Part shown: positions 53,441 through 62,672 of the stretch, piece after piece
Position numbering within the stretch: position 1 is the stretch's first letter
Layout: each line of letters begins with the position of its first letter
NCBI GenBank assembly: GCA_963782415.1
Contig: CAWAJT010000006.1
Coordinates: 496,001 to 560,000, forward strand
Direction: 5' to 3'
Length of the DNA: 64,000 nt
Source of the DNA: Bog-473 sp963782415
GTDB taxonomy: Bacteria; Actinomycetota; Acidimicrobiia; Acidimicrobiales; RAAP-2
Notes under the pieces: model-generated
The model's input: only the letters and a program-made list of their open reading frames with translations
What the model was told of the DNA's origin: nothing
The model's database searches: none
Position numbers and translations under genes: made by a program

Positions 53441-54319
53441 GTGACCAGTGAAACCCTGACTGCCGAACCCTTCGTGTCAGGGCTCTTCTTCGGCGAGTGC
53501 CCTCGTTGGCACGACGGCCGGCTGTGGTACTCGGACTTCTTCGACCACGCCGTCTACTCGGTGTCCGTCGAGGGCCAGCGCCGGGTCGAGGTCGACTTCG
53601 ACGGTGAGCCGGCCGGCCTGGGCTGGCTCCCCGACGGCCGTCTCCTCTTCAACTCGCGGCTCGACCGCGTCATCATGCGGCGCGAGGCCGACGGGACGCT
53701 CGTCGTGCACGGCGACCTGAAGCCCTTCGCCACCTGGCACGTGAACGACATGGTGGTGGCGGCCAACGGGCAGGCCTACTCGGGCAACTTCGGTTTCGAC
53801 CTCGACGGCCTGTACGACGGGTCGGTCCAGGCGAGCGCCATCTGTCCGGCCTCGCTCATTCGGGTCGATCCCGACGGCACCAGCCACGAGGCGGCGGCCG
53901 ATCTCCAGTTCCCAAACGGTGCGGTCATCACCGACGACGGCGGCAGCCTCATCATCGCCGAGAGCATGGGCGGCCGGCTGACGGCGTTCGACCGTGCCGC
54001 CGACGGCACGCTGACGAACCGACGCGTCTGGGCCGCTCTGGAGGGCATCGCCCCCGACGGCATCTGCCTGTGCGCCGACGGGACCGTGTGGGTCGCCAAT
54101 GCCGGTGGGGCAGAGTGTGTGCGGGTGGCCGAAGGTGGTGTGGTGCACGAGCGCGTGACGACGTCGAGGAATTGCTACGCCTGCATGTTGGGCGACGACG
54201 ACCGGCGCACCCTCTATCTGGTGACCGCCCCCGACAGCAACGCCGCCGTGGCACGGGCCTCGCGGGACGGGGCGCTCGAGAAGGTGCGCACGACAGTGCC
54301 CGGAGCCGGGCTGCCGTGA
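53441..54319 (+). CDS. SMP-30/gluconolactonase family protein
   Basis: A 292-residue six-bladed beta-propeller lactonase. FGECPRWHDGRLWYSDFF carries the conserved Glu and Trp, VNDMVVAANGQAYSGNFG the Asn/Asp metal ligands and LEGIAPDGICLCADG the last one. It should hydrolyse a sugar or other lactone with a divalent metal. The stop overlaps the SGNH hydrolase start (GTGA). Confidence 0.9.
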   Translation: MTSETLTAEPFVSGLFFGECPRWHDGRLWYSDFFDHAVYSVSVEGQRRVEVDFDGEPAGLGWLPDGRLLFNSRLDRVIMRREADGTLVVHGDLKPFATWHVNDMVVAANGQAYSGNFGFDLDGLYDGSVQASAICPASLIRVDPDGTSHEAAADLQFPNGAVITDDGGSLIIAESMGGRLTAFDRAADGTLTNRRVWAALEGIAPDGICLCADGTVWVANAGGAECVRVAEGGVVHERVTTSRNCYACMLGDDDRRTLYLVTAPDSNAAVARASRDGALEKVRTTVPGAGLP

Positions 54320-55311
54320 GAGTGGTGCGACGCCACCACAGTGGCGGCCGCCGTGGCCGCGGGAGCAGGAGCGGCAGTGCGCGACAGCCCAGGCAGCGCA
54401 GCAGGACTGGATCCTTCCTGCGGTCCCTTGGCGGCGTCGCCACCGTTGCCGCCGGTGCGTTCGCGCTCATGGGGGTGGCGTGCGGCCCGCCCGCCGCGGC
54501 CGCGGTGCCTCCCCCCTATCTCCTCGCGCTCGGCGGGTCGGCCTCGGTCGGGTTCGAGCCCACCCTCGCGCACCCCCGGGGGCAGCCGACCAACACCGGC
54601 TATGCCGAGGACCTCGTCGCTTTGGAGCAGCGGCGCTGGCCCAACCTGAGCGTGGCTCATCTGGGCTGCCCGGGCGCCACCACCGTCACCATGCTCGACG
54701 GTGGTGGACACTGCCACTACGCGGAGGGCACCCAACTTGCGTCGGCCGAGGCGTTCTTGCGAGACCACCCCTCGACGGTGCTCGTGACCGTCGACCTCGG
54801 CTTCAACAGCCTGTTGCCGTGCCTGCGCCACGAGAGCCTGGACCCGGCCTGTGTCGACGGGGCCCTGACCACCGTGCGCGACCAGCTCGCCGCCATTGTG
54901 GCGGACCTCAAAGCCGCCGCACCCGCGCATGCCGTATTGGTCGGAATCGGCCACTACGACCCGTACCTCGGTGACTACGTCAAAGGTGCCAACGGGCAGG
55001 CCTTCGCTGCGGCCAGCCTCCCGGTGATGGAACGCCTCGACCAGACCCTGCGAGCGGTCTACCAGGCAGCCGGTGTGCCCTTGGCCGGAGTCGGCTCGGC
55101 CTTCGACCTCGCGGAGCACGACCCGGTGCGATGGAGCGGGCCGGGCATGGTGCCCGAGAACGTGGCGCGCACCTGTGCGCTGACGTTCATGTGCGACCCC
55201 CCTCCACTGGGCCACAACCCACATCCCGATGACGCGGGCTACCGGACGATCGCGGCCGCCATCGCCGAGGCCGCCGCCGCGCCATCGGACCGTGCCGACG
55301 CTGCCTCCTGA
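54316..55311 (+). CDS. Secreted SGNH/GDSL-type hydrolase
   Basis: A 331-residue exported esterase or lipase. A basic N-terminus and a hydrophobic core (GVATVAAGAFALMGVA) form the signal, followed by the SGNH blocks: ALGGSASVGF (nucleophile Ser in block I), HLGCPGATT and GHNPHPDDAGY (block V with Asp and His). Substrate unknown. The GTG overlaps the lactonase stop. Its 3' end overlaps the convergent acyltransferase-3 gene by 73 bases. Confidence 0.82.
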   Translation: MRVVRRHHSGGRRGRGSRSGSARQPRQRSRTGSFLRSLGGVATVAAGAFALMGVACGPPAAAAVPPPYLLALGGSASVGFEPTLAHPRGQPTNTGYAEDLVALEQRRWPNLSVAHLGCPGATTVTMLDGGGHCHYAEGTQLASAEAFLRDHPSTVLVTVDLGFNSLLPCLRHESLDPACVDGALTTVRDQLAAIVADLKAAAPAHAVLVGIGHYDPYLGDYVKGANGQAFAAASLPVMERLDQTLRAVYQAAGVPLAGVGSAFDLAEHDPVRWSGPGMVPENVARTCALTFMCDPPPLGHNPHPDDAGYRTIAAAIAEAAAAPSDRADAAS

Positions 55312-56513
55312 TCGCACGCTTGGCCCTCGGGTGTGACGAGGACAGTCCGTGCGGGTGAGGACGGCTCCGACGCCCGAACGCGGCGCCACGGAACCTGAGT
55401 CCGGCCCGTCAGGGGTTTGGCCAGCGGGGTCCGGGCCAACAGCTCGGTCAGCCCGATGCAGGCGAGGAAGACGACCGCCACCGTGATGACGCTCACGACC
55501 GGCCAGGGCAGCACGCCATTGAGGTGGCGCCAGCCGACCCAGCTCAGGACCGTGAGGAACAGCACCTGCGCCAAGTACACGCCATAGGAGTTGTCCGATC
55601 CCGACTGCACCACGGCCCGCGTCCGCCCCGAGCGGCGCCGGTGCACCAGGGCCACGCCGATCAGATAGATGCAGGCGATGGCCCCGATGTTGAACGGGAT
55701 CACAATCGGTTGGAACGGGTCCGAGCTCGAGCCCAACCACGAGGCAACCTCGTCTGCCGCCAGGTAGTACCACGCCTCGGCCGCCAGTGCCGCCACGAGC
55801 GTGCCCACGACAATGAGCCGGACGTGTGTGCACAGCCACTCGTGGACTTCGTCGAGGTGCAGCGCGACCACCATGCCGGCGATCAAATAGAACTGGTACG
55901 AGGTCACCTCCCGCGTGGCCCAGTAGCCGTGCATCCATGCCGGCACCAGGCCCCAGTGCATGGTCGACACCAAGGCGACCTGTGCCGCGCCGCTGGCGAG
56001 CAACAGCAGGCCGTGATGCCCGGTGCTCCGGCGCAACAACACCAACAACAGCGGGAACAGGGCGTAGAACTCCAGCAGGACCAACAGGTAGTAGAGCTGG
56101 TAGTAGCCGGTGCCCACCAGATAGAGCAGGTGCAACGTGTCGCTTTGAGCACTCCCGTGCTCACTCGGGAGGCCCACGCAGAAGTAGATGACGGTCCAGC
56201 ACAAGTACGGCACCGCCACCAGGGCGAACCGACGCCGCCAGAACGTCCGGTGGTCGATGCCCGGGAGATCGCGCACGCTGTAGGCCAGCATGCAGGCCGA
56301 AACGAAGAGAAACGCCTCACGCGTGACGTGCAGCAACTGCAGCGAGGCGCCGACAGCCAGACCGGCGGCGACCGGCGCGAAGAACAAGAGGGTATGGGTG
56401 GACACCACGCCGGCTTGCTTGACCGGGCGCATGGCATCTATGTGATCGAGCCGCTTCCTCGTCCCCCGGATGGGCTGCGCCGGAGCGAGGGGCGACTCGT
56501 CGACGGTCGTCAC
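55239..56513 (-). CDS. Acyltransferase 3 family membrane protein (first copy)
   Basis: A 424-residue integral membrane acyltransferase of the OafA/AT3 family with about ten helices. HIDAMRPVKQAGVVSTHTLLF carries the conserved Arg and His of the AT3 core, and REAFLFVSACMLAYSV and YYQLYYLLVLLEFYALFPL are family features. It may transfer an acyl group onto a lipid or sugar on the outer face. It is the last of four overlapping genes (ComA-like, VOC, acyl-CoA synthetase, AT3), and its ATG overlaps the synthetase stop. It is a paralogue of the gene at 60107-61366. Confidence 0.87.
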   Translation of the reverse strand: MTTVDESPLAPAQPIRGTRKRLDHIDAMRPVKQAGVVSTHTLLFFAPVAAGLAVGASLQLLHVTREAFLFVSACMLAYSVRDLPGIDHRTFWRRRFALVAVPYLCWTVIYFCVGLPSEHGSAQSDTLHLLYLVGTGYYQLYYLLVLLEFYALFPLLLVLLRRSTGHHGLLLLASGAAQVALVSTMHWGLVPAWMHGYWATREVTSYQFYLIAGMVVALHLDEVHEWLCTHVRLIVVGTLVAALAAEAWYYLAADEVASWLGSSSDPFQPIVIPFNIGAIACIYLIGVALVHRRRSGRTRAVVQSGSDNSYGVYLAQVLFLTVLSWVGWRHLNGVLPWPVVSVITVAVVFLACIGLTELLARTPLAKPLTGRTQVPWRRVRASEPSSPARTVLVTPEGQACDQEAASARSDGAAAASAMAAAIVR

Positions 56514-58144
56514 CGGAGCCCGTAGGTGTACAGCACCGGCACCGCTGCGGTGTCCAGCTCGCGACGCCGGACCTTCCCCGTGGCGCCGGCGGGCAGGGCG
56601 TGCACGACACAGAGAGCGACCGGGCGCTTGGCGCGCACGAGATTGGCTTCCAGGGCGGCGCCGACCCGGATCGTCGTCTCACGGGCGATCAGCCCGAAGG
56701 TGGCTGCGTCGCCCCCGGTCGGATCCTCGGGACCGCGCAGGACGACGAAGGCCACGGGGACCTGGCCGAGCTCTGGGTCCTCGCGCCCGACGACTGCCGT
56801 GGCAGCCACCATCGGGTCCGCGCCGATGATCTCTTCGATCTCGCGAGGGAAGACCTTCTCGCCGCCACGGTTGATCACGTCATCGGTCCGGGCATCGAGA
56901 TAGACGAACCCGTCGTCGTCGACGTGCCCGAGATCGCCGGTCCGCAGCCAGCCGTCGGAGTCGAATCGGTCCTGGTGCGCGTCACCCACGTAGGTCGCGA
57001 TGACCGAGGGGCCGCGGATCTCGACGTGCCCGGACTGGCCTTCAGCCGGCGGACGAACCCCGCCGACCGGCTCCGCCTGGTCGACGATGCGCAGCTCCAC
57101 GCCGACCGGCACGCCGACCGACCCCGGGCGGCGCGGCACGCCGAGCGGGTGGGCGGTGATCTGGCTCGCGGCCTCGGTCATGCCGTACGTCTCAATCACC
57201 GGAATCCCCGTGCTGTCCTCGAACCGTCCGGCCGCGGCGATCGGAAGCGGTGCCGAGGCCGAGCGGATGAAGCGGATGCCGGTCGGGATCTTCTCCTCCG
57301 GCCCGGGGGCGCCAAGGCGCGAGATAATGGCGGGGACTGCATTGATCCATGTGATCGACCGGAGTTCCATCAGCTCCCAGAAGGCAGTCCGGTGGAACTT
57401 GTCGTCGAGGACGAGTCCGGCGCCCGACACCATCGTCGCCAGCAGGCCCACGACTTCCGCGTTGATGTGGAAGAGGGGCAACGGGTTGAAGCCGCGATCG
57501 TCTGGTCCAAGCTCCAGATGCGAGGCCACGCAGCGCGCCGTGTAGAGCAACTGGTCAAGTCCCAGCCGGACGACTTTGGGTGTGCCGGTCGTGCCCGAGG
57601 ACGAGAGGATCACGCCCCCGGCGTCCGGCAAGCGGGGCGCCGTCGCGCCCGGACGGGTCACCGGCCCGTCGTCGATGCCGCCGAGACGATGCAGCTCGAC
57701 CCAGTCCTCGCCGACGCCGGCGACGGCGGGGCGGTCACCCACCACCACCTCGGCGCCGGTGCGCGTCATGGCGGCGGCCAGGCCAGCCTTCCCACTCCAG
57801 GGCATGGAGGGGTCGAGCGGCGCCACCCAGAAGCCGGCCGCCATGGCCCCGACGAAGGCGTCCGCGAACGCGAGGGGATCGCTGATCGCCAACCCGATGG
57901 TCGTCAGCCCTCGGGCCCGCGCGCCGCTCAGCTTGGCCCGCCAGCGCTCCATGCTGCCTTCGAGCTGGCGGAAGGAAAGGACCCTGCCGTCGCGGGCGTG
58001 TTCCACGTAGCCCTGCTCGCCCAGCGTCACCGAACGGGCACGGACGAGGTCGCTCAACGGGAGGTCCGGCTCCCGGCTCCACGGGGACGACACCTTCGAC
58101 CGCAGCGGAGCCAATGTCATCGCTGTCTGCGACGCGACGGCCAT
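56510..58144 (-). CDS. AMP-forming acyl-CoA synthetase / ligase
   Basis: A 544-residue ANL-superfamily adenylating enzyme that activates a carboxylic acid with ATP and joins it to CoA. The P-loop is ILSSSGTTGTPKVVRLG, with the ETYGMTEAAS and GWLRTGDLGHVDDDG motifs and the C-terminal RTDDVINRGGEKVFPREIE; the catalytic lysine region is LPAGATGKVRRRE. The acid substrate is unknown. It overlaps both neighbours (ATGA) in the ComA-like operon and could supply the acyl donor for the acyltransferase. Confidence 0.9.
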   Translation of the reverse strand: MAVASQTAMTLAPLRSKVSSPWSREPDLPLSDLVRARSVTLGEQGYVEHARDGRVLSFRQLEGSMERWRAKLSGARARGLTTIGLAISDPLAFADAFVGAMAAGFWVAPLDPSMPWSGKAGLAAAMTRTGAEVVVGDRPAVAGVGEDWVELHRLGGIDDGPVTRPGATAPRLPDAGGVILSSSGTTGTPKVVRLGLDQLLYTARCVASHLELGPDDRGFNPLPLFHINAEVVGLLATMVSGAGLVLDDKFHRTAFWELMELRSITWINAVPAIISRLGAPGPEEKIPTGIRFIRSASAPLPIAAAGRFEDSTGIPVIETYGMTEAASQITAHPLGVPRRPGSVGVPVGVELRIVDQAEPVGGVRPPAEGQSGHVEIRGPSVIATYVGDAHQDRFDSDGWLRTGDLGHVDDDGFVYLDARTDDVINRGGEKVFPREIEEIIGADPMVAATAVVGREDPELGQVPVAFVVLRGPEDPTGGDAATFGLIARETTIRVGAALEANLVRAKRPVALCVVHALPAGATGKVRRRELDTAAVPVLYTYGLR

Positions 58145-58551
58145 CAGTACATCATCCGGGGGTCGGCGTAGTGCTTGAACTCCACCAGGTTGTCGGAGGG
58201 GTCGCGGAGCACGAACGTCCGGTGCACCTCGGCCAGCCCCTCGAAGCGGCTACGCACGTCGGCGAAGAACTCGATCTTGCGCTGCACACACAGGGTGTAG
58301 AGGGCGTCGAAGTCCCGGCTCTCGCGAAACGTGACCCCGAAGTGTCTCGGGTAGAGACACAACGCAGCCTCACGAGGCTGCGGCTGTTCGTCGAGGTGGC
58401 AGACCAGCTGGTCGCCGAAGAAGTCGAGTGTGATCCGGTCGGCATAGCGCCGGGCCAGCTTGCAGCCGAGCGCGTCGACGTAGAACGCCTGCGCCTGGTC
58501 GAGGTCGTCGACGGGAATGGCGAGATGGAAGACGTCGCGGCTCTCCCTCAC
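58144..58551 (-). CDS. VOC family (glyoxalase/extradiol dioxygenase-like) protein
   Basis: A 135-residue vicinal-oxygen-chelate protein. Likely metal ligands are His in VFHLAIPVDDL, His in PRHFGVTF and Glu in DNLVEFKHY. It could be an isomerase, epimerase or dioxygenase. The GTG at 58551 overlaps the stop of the ComA-like gene and its own stop overlaps the synthetase ATG, so all three are translated together. Confidence 0.83.
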   Translation of the reverse strand: MRESRDVFHLAIPVDDLDQAQAFYVDALGCKLARRYADRITLDFFGDQLVCHLDEQPQPREAALCLYPRHFGVTFRESRDFDALYTLCVQRKIEFFADVRSRFEGLAEVHRTFVLRDPSDNLVEFKHYADPRMMY

Positions 58552-59324
58552 GACACCGCGCTCTCGAAGCACTCGAGCGTGTCGGCGCGGAGACCCAGGC
58601 GGATGGTCTCGAGCCCGAGCAGCGCGGTCGACGAGACGTTGCCAAGGTTCACATTCGGTCCGATCCGCCGCACGAAGTAGCACTGGAGCTGGGTCGAGGG
58701 CGCCTCGAAGAGCAGCTGCTCGGGTGCGACGTCGCTCGCCAGGATCTCCTCAATGAGTCCGAAGCGCAGCTCGCCGTTGGGCCGGCAGATGCCCGACTTG
58801 CCGCTCTCTCGCGACTCGAGCGTCACCAGGGAGGCACCAGCTTCGAGGTCCTCGTGGATGCACTCGATCCACCGGTTCGGCGCCAGGCGCTCCGATCGCT
58901 CCGAGTCCTTGAAACCGACCTCGGACACAACCTGGAACTCGGCGGCCAGCTTGCGCACGTAGCCCGCTTTCTCTACGTGCGACAGGTCGATGGTGCCGTT
59001 CGACACCTCCACGTACCGGCAATCGAAGCTCTCGCACAGGTCGCGAAAGTCGTCGAAACGATTCTGCAGGACGAACTTCTCGAAGAGTGTCCCGCCGAAG
59101 TAGTAGTCGACGCCGGCGTCGGCCAGGATGTCGACCTTGCGCTGCAGGTCGGTAGTGACGATCGCCGTTCCCCAGCCGAACTTCACGAAGTCCAAGAACT
59201 CGGCGCCGCTCTCCACGATGTCGTGGAATTGGCGCGTGGGCAGGCCGCTGTCGACCATCATCGTCAAGCCCACAGTCCTCGGCTTGCTGGTCCTCGGTGG
59301 TAGCTCCAACATCGTTGGTCGCAT
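58548..59324 (-). CDS. ComA-like phosphosulfolactate synthase family protein
   Basis: A 258-residue TIM-barrel protein of the (2R)-phospho-3-sulfolactate synthase family, which joins sulfite to phosphoenolpyruvate. The family motifs GLTMMVDSGLPTRQFHD, FLDFVKFGWGTAI and YYFGGTLFEKFVLQ are present, and SEVGFKDSE and LEAGASLVTLESRESG follow. Known members act in coenzyme M synthesis, spore sulfolactate (YitD) and, in plants, an uncharacterised role (HSA32). The ATG has GAGGAG seven bases upstream. It heads the operon with VOC, acyl-CoA synthetase and AT3. Whether the substrate is sulfite is inferred from the family. Confidence 0.85.
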   Translation of the reverse strand: MRPTMLELPPRTSKPRTVGLTMMVDSGLPTRQFHDIVESGAEFLDFVKFGWGTAIVTTDLQRKVDILADAGVDYYFGGTLFEKFVLQNRFDDFRDLCESFDCRYVEVSNGTIDLSHVEKAGYVRKLAAEFQVVSEVGFKDSERSERLAPNRWIECIHEDLEAGASLVTLESRESGKSGICRPNGELRFGLIEEILASDVAPEQLLFEAPSTQLQCYFVRRIGPNVNLGNVSSTALLGLETIRLGLRADTLECFESAVS

Positions 59325-59355
59325 GACTTGCTCCTCGCTCTTGCTCTCGATTGCC

Positions 59356-59955
59356 CTACGGCACGACTGATTCGCTGGGTTGGGGCCGGCGGAGGCCCCA
59401 CACGCTCGCGTTGGCGACCGGCCCCCAGGCCATGTCCTCGACGGCGACGCCGTCGCAATAGGCCTTGGCCACCCGGATGGCGCCGCCATGGGCCACGACG
59501 AGGACAGCACCCTCGGGGGCACGCGCCTCGATGGCGTCGACGAAGTCGCGCACCCGCTCGTACAACTCGCGCAGCGACTCGCCCGCTGGCGGCCGCGCCT
59601 CGACATCGACCACACGCGCACCATCGATCCCCGAGAGTGCAGGGCGCAGCGCAGTCAGGGGCTGACCCTGCGCGTCGCCGAAACAGCGTTCGCGCACCCG
59701 GGAATCGAGCTGCACGGGCACGTGCAAGGCACGGGCGACAATCGCCGCGGTCTCCCGAGCCCGTTCGAGGTCACTGCTGTAGAGGGCGGTGATGTCCATG
59801 CCGCCGAGTCGCTCGCTCACCTGCGCCGCCTCACGACGGCCTCTGGGCGTGAGCACGGGGCCGTCCGCCTGTCCTTGCACGAGGCCCGAGGCGTTCCACG
59901 TGCTCTCTCCGTGACGCACGAACCACAGCCCCGAATCTGCCCCTTGTTGTTTCAC
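59356..59955 (-). CDS. Histidine phosphatase (phosphoglycerate-mutase-like)
   Basis: A 199-residue histidine phosphatase with LWFVRHGESTWN (catalytic RHGE) and VLVVAHGGAIRVA (second His). It resembles CobC/GpmB-type phosphatases. It lies 31 bases upstream of the ComA-like gene on the same strand and might dephosphorylate a product of that pathway. The GTG at 59955 is used; TTG codons upstream could extend it by four residues. Confidence 0.88.
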   Translation of the reverse strand: MKQQGADSGLWFVRHGESTWNASGLVQGQADGPVLTPRGRREAAQVSERLGGMDITALYSSDLERARETAAIVARALHVPVQLDSRVRERCFGDAQGQPLTALRPALSGIDGARVVDVEARPPAGESLRELYERVRDFVDAIEARAPEGAVLVVAHGGAIRVAKAYCDGVAVEDMAWGPVANASVWGLRRPQPSESVVP

Positions 59956-60106
59956 CAATACCCACAATGCCCAGGTGTGCTGAGCCTCTACTGGGAATGC
60001 GGGAAAAAGATCATGAGGATTTGTAAAGAAACGATGAGCGGTTCCTGAGACACTGCTGAGTATTCGTGCTCGCGGCGCACCGTGCCGTCAGATCGCCCCC
60101 AGAAGG

Positions 60107-61366
60107 TCAGACGCGTGCGGGTTCACGCAGCGGCGCCACTGCGGCCTGGTGCGCCGGCGCGCGCGGGCTGGCGGACAATACGGCAGGCCCGAGGCGCGCC
60201 CGCTGCTCGGCACGGACCGGCCCGCCCAGCACCCAACGCAAGGGGGTGTGCAGCACGAGCGCGGTGAAGAGTGCGGCGCACCCCATGGTGAGCGCGAACG
60301 TGACGGCGACCATGCCGGCCCAACCCAGGTGGGGCGTGAGCCCCACGCCGCCGAGACCCGAGCGCACGAGGTTGATGAAGAGGACATGGCACAAGAAGAT
60401 CCCGCCGGTGAGCCCGGCCAGGTACTCGGCCGTGAGGACGGTCGGCATGCGGCCGGGGTGGCGCGCCTGGTGCCGGTACCACATCCAGGCACCGCACTCG
60501 AGGGCCGCCACCGCCATGGTGAACCACAAGAAGGCGATCGGCTGATAGAGGTCAGACGCCCGACCCGGAGTCGAGCCGGTCCACACCGCAACCAGGTACC
60601 ACATCGTGGCTGCAATCCCCATGACGACGGCGCCGGCGATCACCTGGCGATACCAGCGCTCCACGAAGCTGCGGACCTGGTCGAAGTGGAGCGCGACCAG
60701 TATGCCCGCCACGAACTGCTCCTGGTACGTGATGGGGTTACGGGCCCAGGGCCAGGCCGAGGCGATGTCACGCGTCCAGTTCCCCGCCACGCCGAAGGAC
60801 GACGTGTAGTGGAGGTCCGCCGCCAGCATCAGGGCGAAGAGCAGGCTCGCCGTCATGAGCGCGACATGGTGGGTCGTGGCCCTGATGGCGCGCAGCACGA
60901 ACGGAAAGACGAGGTACAGCCCGAAAAGGACGACCACGAAGTAGAGCTGGTAGTAGCCGTACAGCGTGTCGTTCCACAGCAACGGCCAGGCTTGGCCCCA
61001 CGAATCGCCCCAGGCCATGGTGAAGATCCAGTAGATGGCGGTCCAGACGAGGAAGGGCACGCCGATCTGCACGTAGCGCCGGCGCCAGAACCCGACCGTG
61101 GAGCGGGGCCGGGTGATCTGCGCGTAGGTCAACAAGAAGGCGGCGAGGAAGAAGAAGGCGGTCCGGCTGAAGTGCAGCAACATGACGAATGCCCAGGCGG
61201 AGGTGTTCCCGCCCGCGATGGTCCATAGGAGCGAGTGCTGCAGCACGACGGCGCAGCAGGCGATCACCCGGAAGGCATCGAACTGGCCGAGATAACCGCC
61301 GTTGGTGCCCGGGATGGCGCTGGCGTCCGGCCGCGCGCGCGTCAGGACCGACTGGTCGGCGGGCAT
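60107..61366 (-). CDS. Acyltransferase 3 family membrane protein (second copy)
   Basis: A 419-residue membrane acyltransferase of the AT3 family. The core is YLGQFDAFRVIACCAVVLQH, with the conserved Arg and His; FSRTAFFFLAAFLLTYAQI and YYQLYFVVVLFGLYLVFPF parallel the copy at 55239. The paralogues share the WRRR loop and the YQ...VAGILVALHFDQV segment but are well diverged. Function as for the first copy: transfer of an acyl group, target unknown. Confidence 0.87.
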   Translation of the reverse strand: MPADQSVLTRARPDASAIPGTNGGYLGQFDAFRVIACCAVVLQHSLLWTIAGGNTSAWAFVMLLHFSRTAFFFLAAFLLTYAQITRPRSTVGFWRRRYVQIGVPFLVWTAIYWIFTMAWGDSWGQAWPLLWNDTLYGYYQLYFVVVLFGLYLVFPFVLRAIRATTHHVALMTASLLFALMLAADLHYTSSFGVAGNWTRDIASAWPWARNPITYQEQFVAGILVALHFDQVRSFVERWYRQVIAGAVVMGIAATMWYLVAVWTGSTPGRASDLYQPIAFLWFTMAVAALECGAWMWYRHQARHPGRMPTVLTAEYLAGLTGGIFLCHVLFINLVRSGLGGVGLTPHLGWAGMVAVTFALTMGCAALFTALVLHTPLRWVLGGPVRAEQRARLGPAVLSASPRAPAHQAAVAPLREPARV

Positions 61367-61454
61367 GGGAACGATCCTGCACCACGTGCCTCAATCCAAG
61401 CTGTGAGCGCCCCGGGAGGTGCGCGACGCACCTGGGTGTGGCACCCGGGTTTCG

Positions 61455-62663
61455 TCAACCCAATTTGGTCAGCGCGGTGCGCAGATGGCGCGCCGCCTGG
61501 CCGATGCGTTGCTCGTTCTCAATGAGCGCGAAGCGCACGTGGCCGTCACCGCCCGGGCCGAACCCGACGCCCGGCGACGTGGCCACGCCGGCCTCGCTCA
61601 CGAGGTACTTGGAGAACTCGAGCGAACCCATTTCGCGGTAGGGCTCGGGAATCGGCGCCCAGACGAACATGGTTCCTTTCGGGGGGTCCAGGCGCCAACC
61701 GATCCGGTTGAGCCCGTCGCACAGCGCGTCGCGCCGCGATCGGTAGATCGCGTTGACCTCCTTGGGATAGTCGGGCGACTCGTTCATGGCGACGATGGCG
61801 GCGATCTGAATGGGTTGGAACGTCCCGTAGTCGAGATACGTCTTGAGCTTGGTCAGCGCCTGCACGATTTCGTGGTTGCCCACGACGAAGCCGACGCGCC
61901 AGCCCGCCATGGAGAAGGATTTGGTCATGGTGTAGATCTCCACCGCCACGTCGCTGGCGCCGGGCACCTGCAGGATGGACGGTGGCTCGTACCCGTCGAA
62001 ACCGAGGTCGGCGTAGGCGAAGTCGTGCACCAGGACGACCTCGTGCTCGCGGGCGAAGGCGACCAGGCGCTCCATGAAGGACAGGTCGACGCAGGCCGTC
62101 GTCGGGTTGTGCGGGAACGACAGCACAATGACGCGCGGCTTGGGCCACGACTCCTCCCACGCATGCATGAGCCCGTCGAAGAACGCCTCGCCCGGATCGG
62201 GCGCGTCGTCCGAGTCCACGCCGGGCCCTTGCAGCGGCACCTGACGCACGTCGGCGCCGGCGAAGAGCGGGCCCCAGATGTGGATGGGGTACGACGGCGA
62301 CGGCACCAGCGCCGTGTCGCCGGGCTGCACCAGGACCCACATCAGGTGCGAGAAGCCTTCCTTGGCCCCGATGGTGGTGACGACCTGCGTCTCGGGGTCG
62401 AGCGTGACGTCGAACTTGCGCTGGTACAGGTCGGTGATGGCGCTGCGCAGCTTCGGGATGCCGCGCGAGGCCGAATAGCGGTGGTTGCGGGGGTTCTGAG
62501 CGGCCTCGGCGAGCTTGTCCACGGCTACGTCGGGCGAGGGCAGGTCGGGGTTCCCGAAGCCGAGGTCGATCACGTCGCGCCCGGCTCGCCGTGCTGCCGC
62601 CTTGAGGTCGTTGATGGTGGCGAACACGTAGGGCGGCAGCCCGTTGATGCGGCGGAACTCCAT
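61455..62663 (-). CDS. Class I/II aminotransferase (AlaC/DapC-like)
   Basis: A 402-residue PLP-dependent aminotransferase of fold type I. FGNPDLPSPDVAVDKL, SFPHNPTTACVDLSFM, VVLVHDFAYADLGFDGY (PLP Asp and Tyr) and the Schiff-base lysine in YTMTKSFSMAGWRVGF are visible. The closest group is the AlaC/alanine- or LL-diaminopimelate-type transaminases. The stop of the LLM oxidoreductase gene lies 10 bases upstream. Confidence 0.9.
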   Translation of the reverse strand: MEFRRINGLPPYVFATINDLKAAARRAGRDVIDLGFGNPDLPSPDVAVDKLAEAAQNPRNHRYSASRGIPKLRSAITDLYQRKFDVTLDPETQVVTTIGAKEGFSHLMWVLVQPGDTALVPSPSYPIHIWGPLFAGADVRQVPLQGPGVDSDDAPDPGEAFFDGLMHAWEESWPKPRVIVLSFPHNPTTACVDLSFMERLVAFAREHEVVLVHDFAYADLGFDGYEPPSILQVPGASDVAVEIYTMTKSFSMAGWRVGFVVGNHEIVQALTKLKTYLDYGTFQPIQIAAIVAMNESPDYPKEVNAIYRSRRDALCDGLNRIGWRLDPPKGTMFVWAPIPEPYREMGSLEFSKYLVSEAGVATSPGVGFGPGGDGHVRFALIENEQRIGQAARHLRTALTKLG

Positions 62664-62672
62664 CGGGGAAGT

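Noticed and set aside
56600..58171. 523-codon open frame on the plus strand
   Set aside because: It is antisense to the acyl-CoA synthetase gene and has no recognisable domain.
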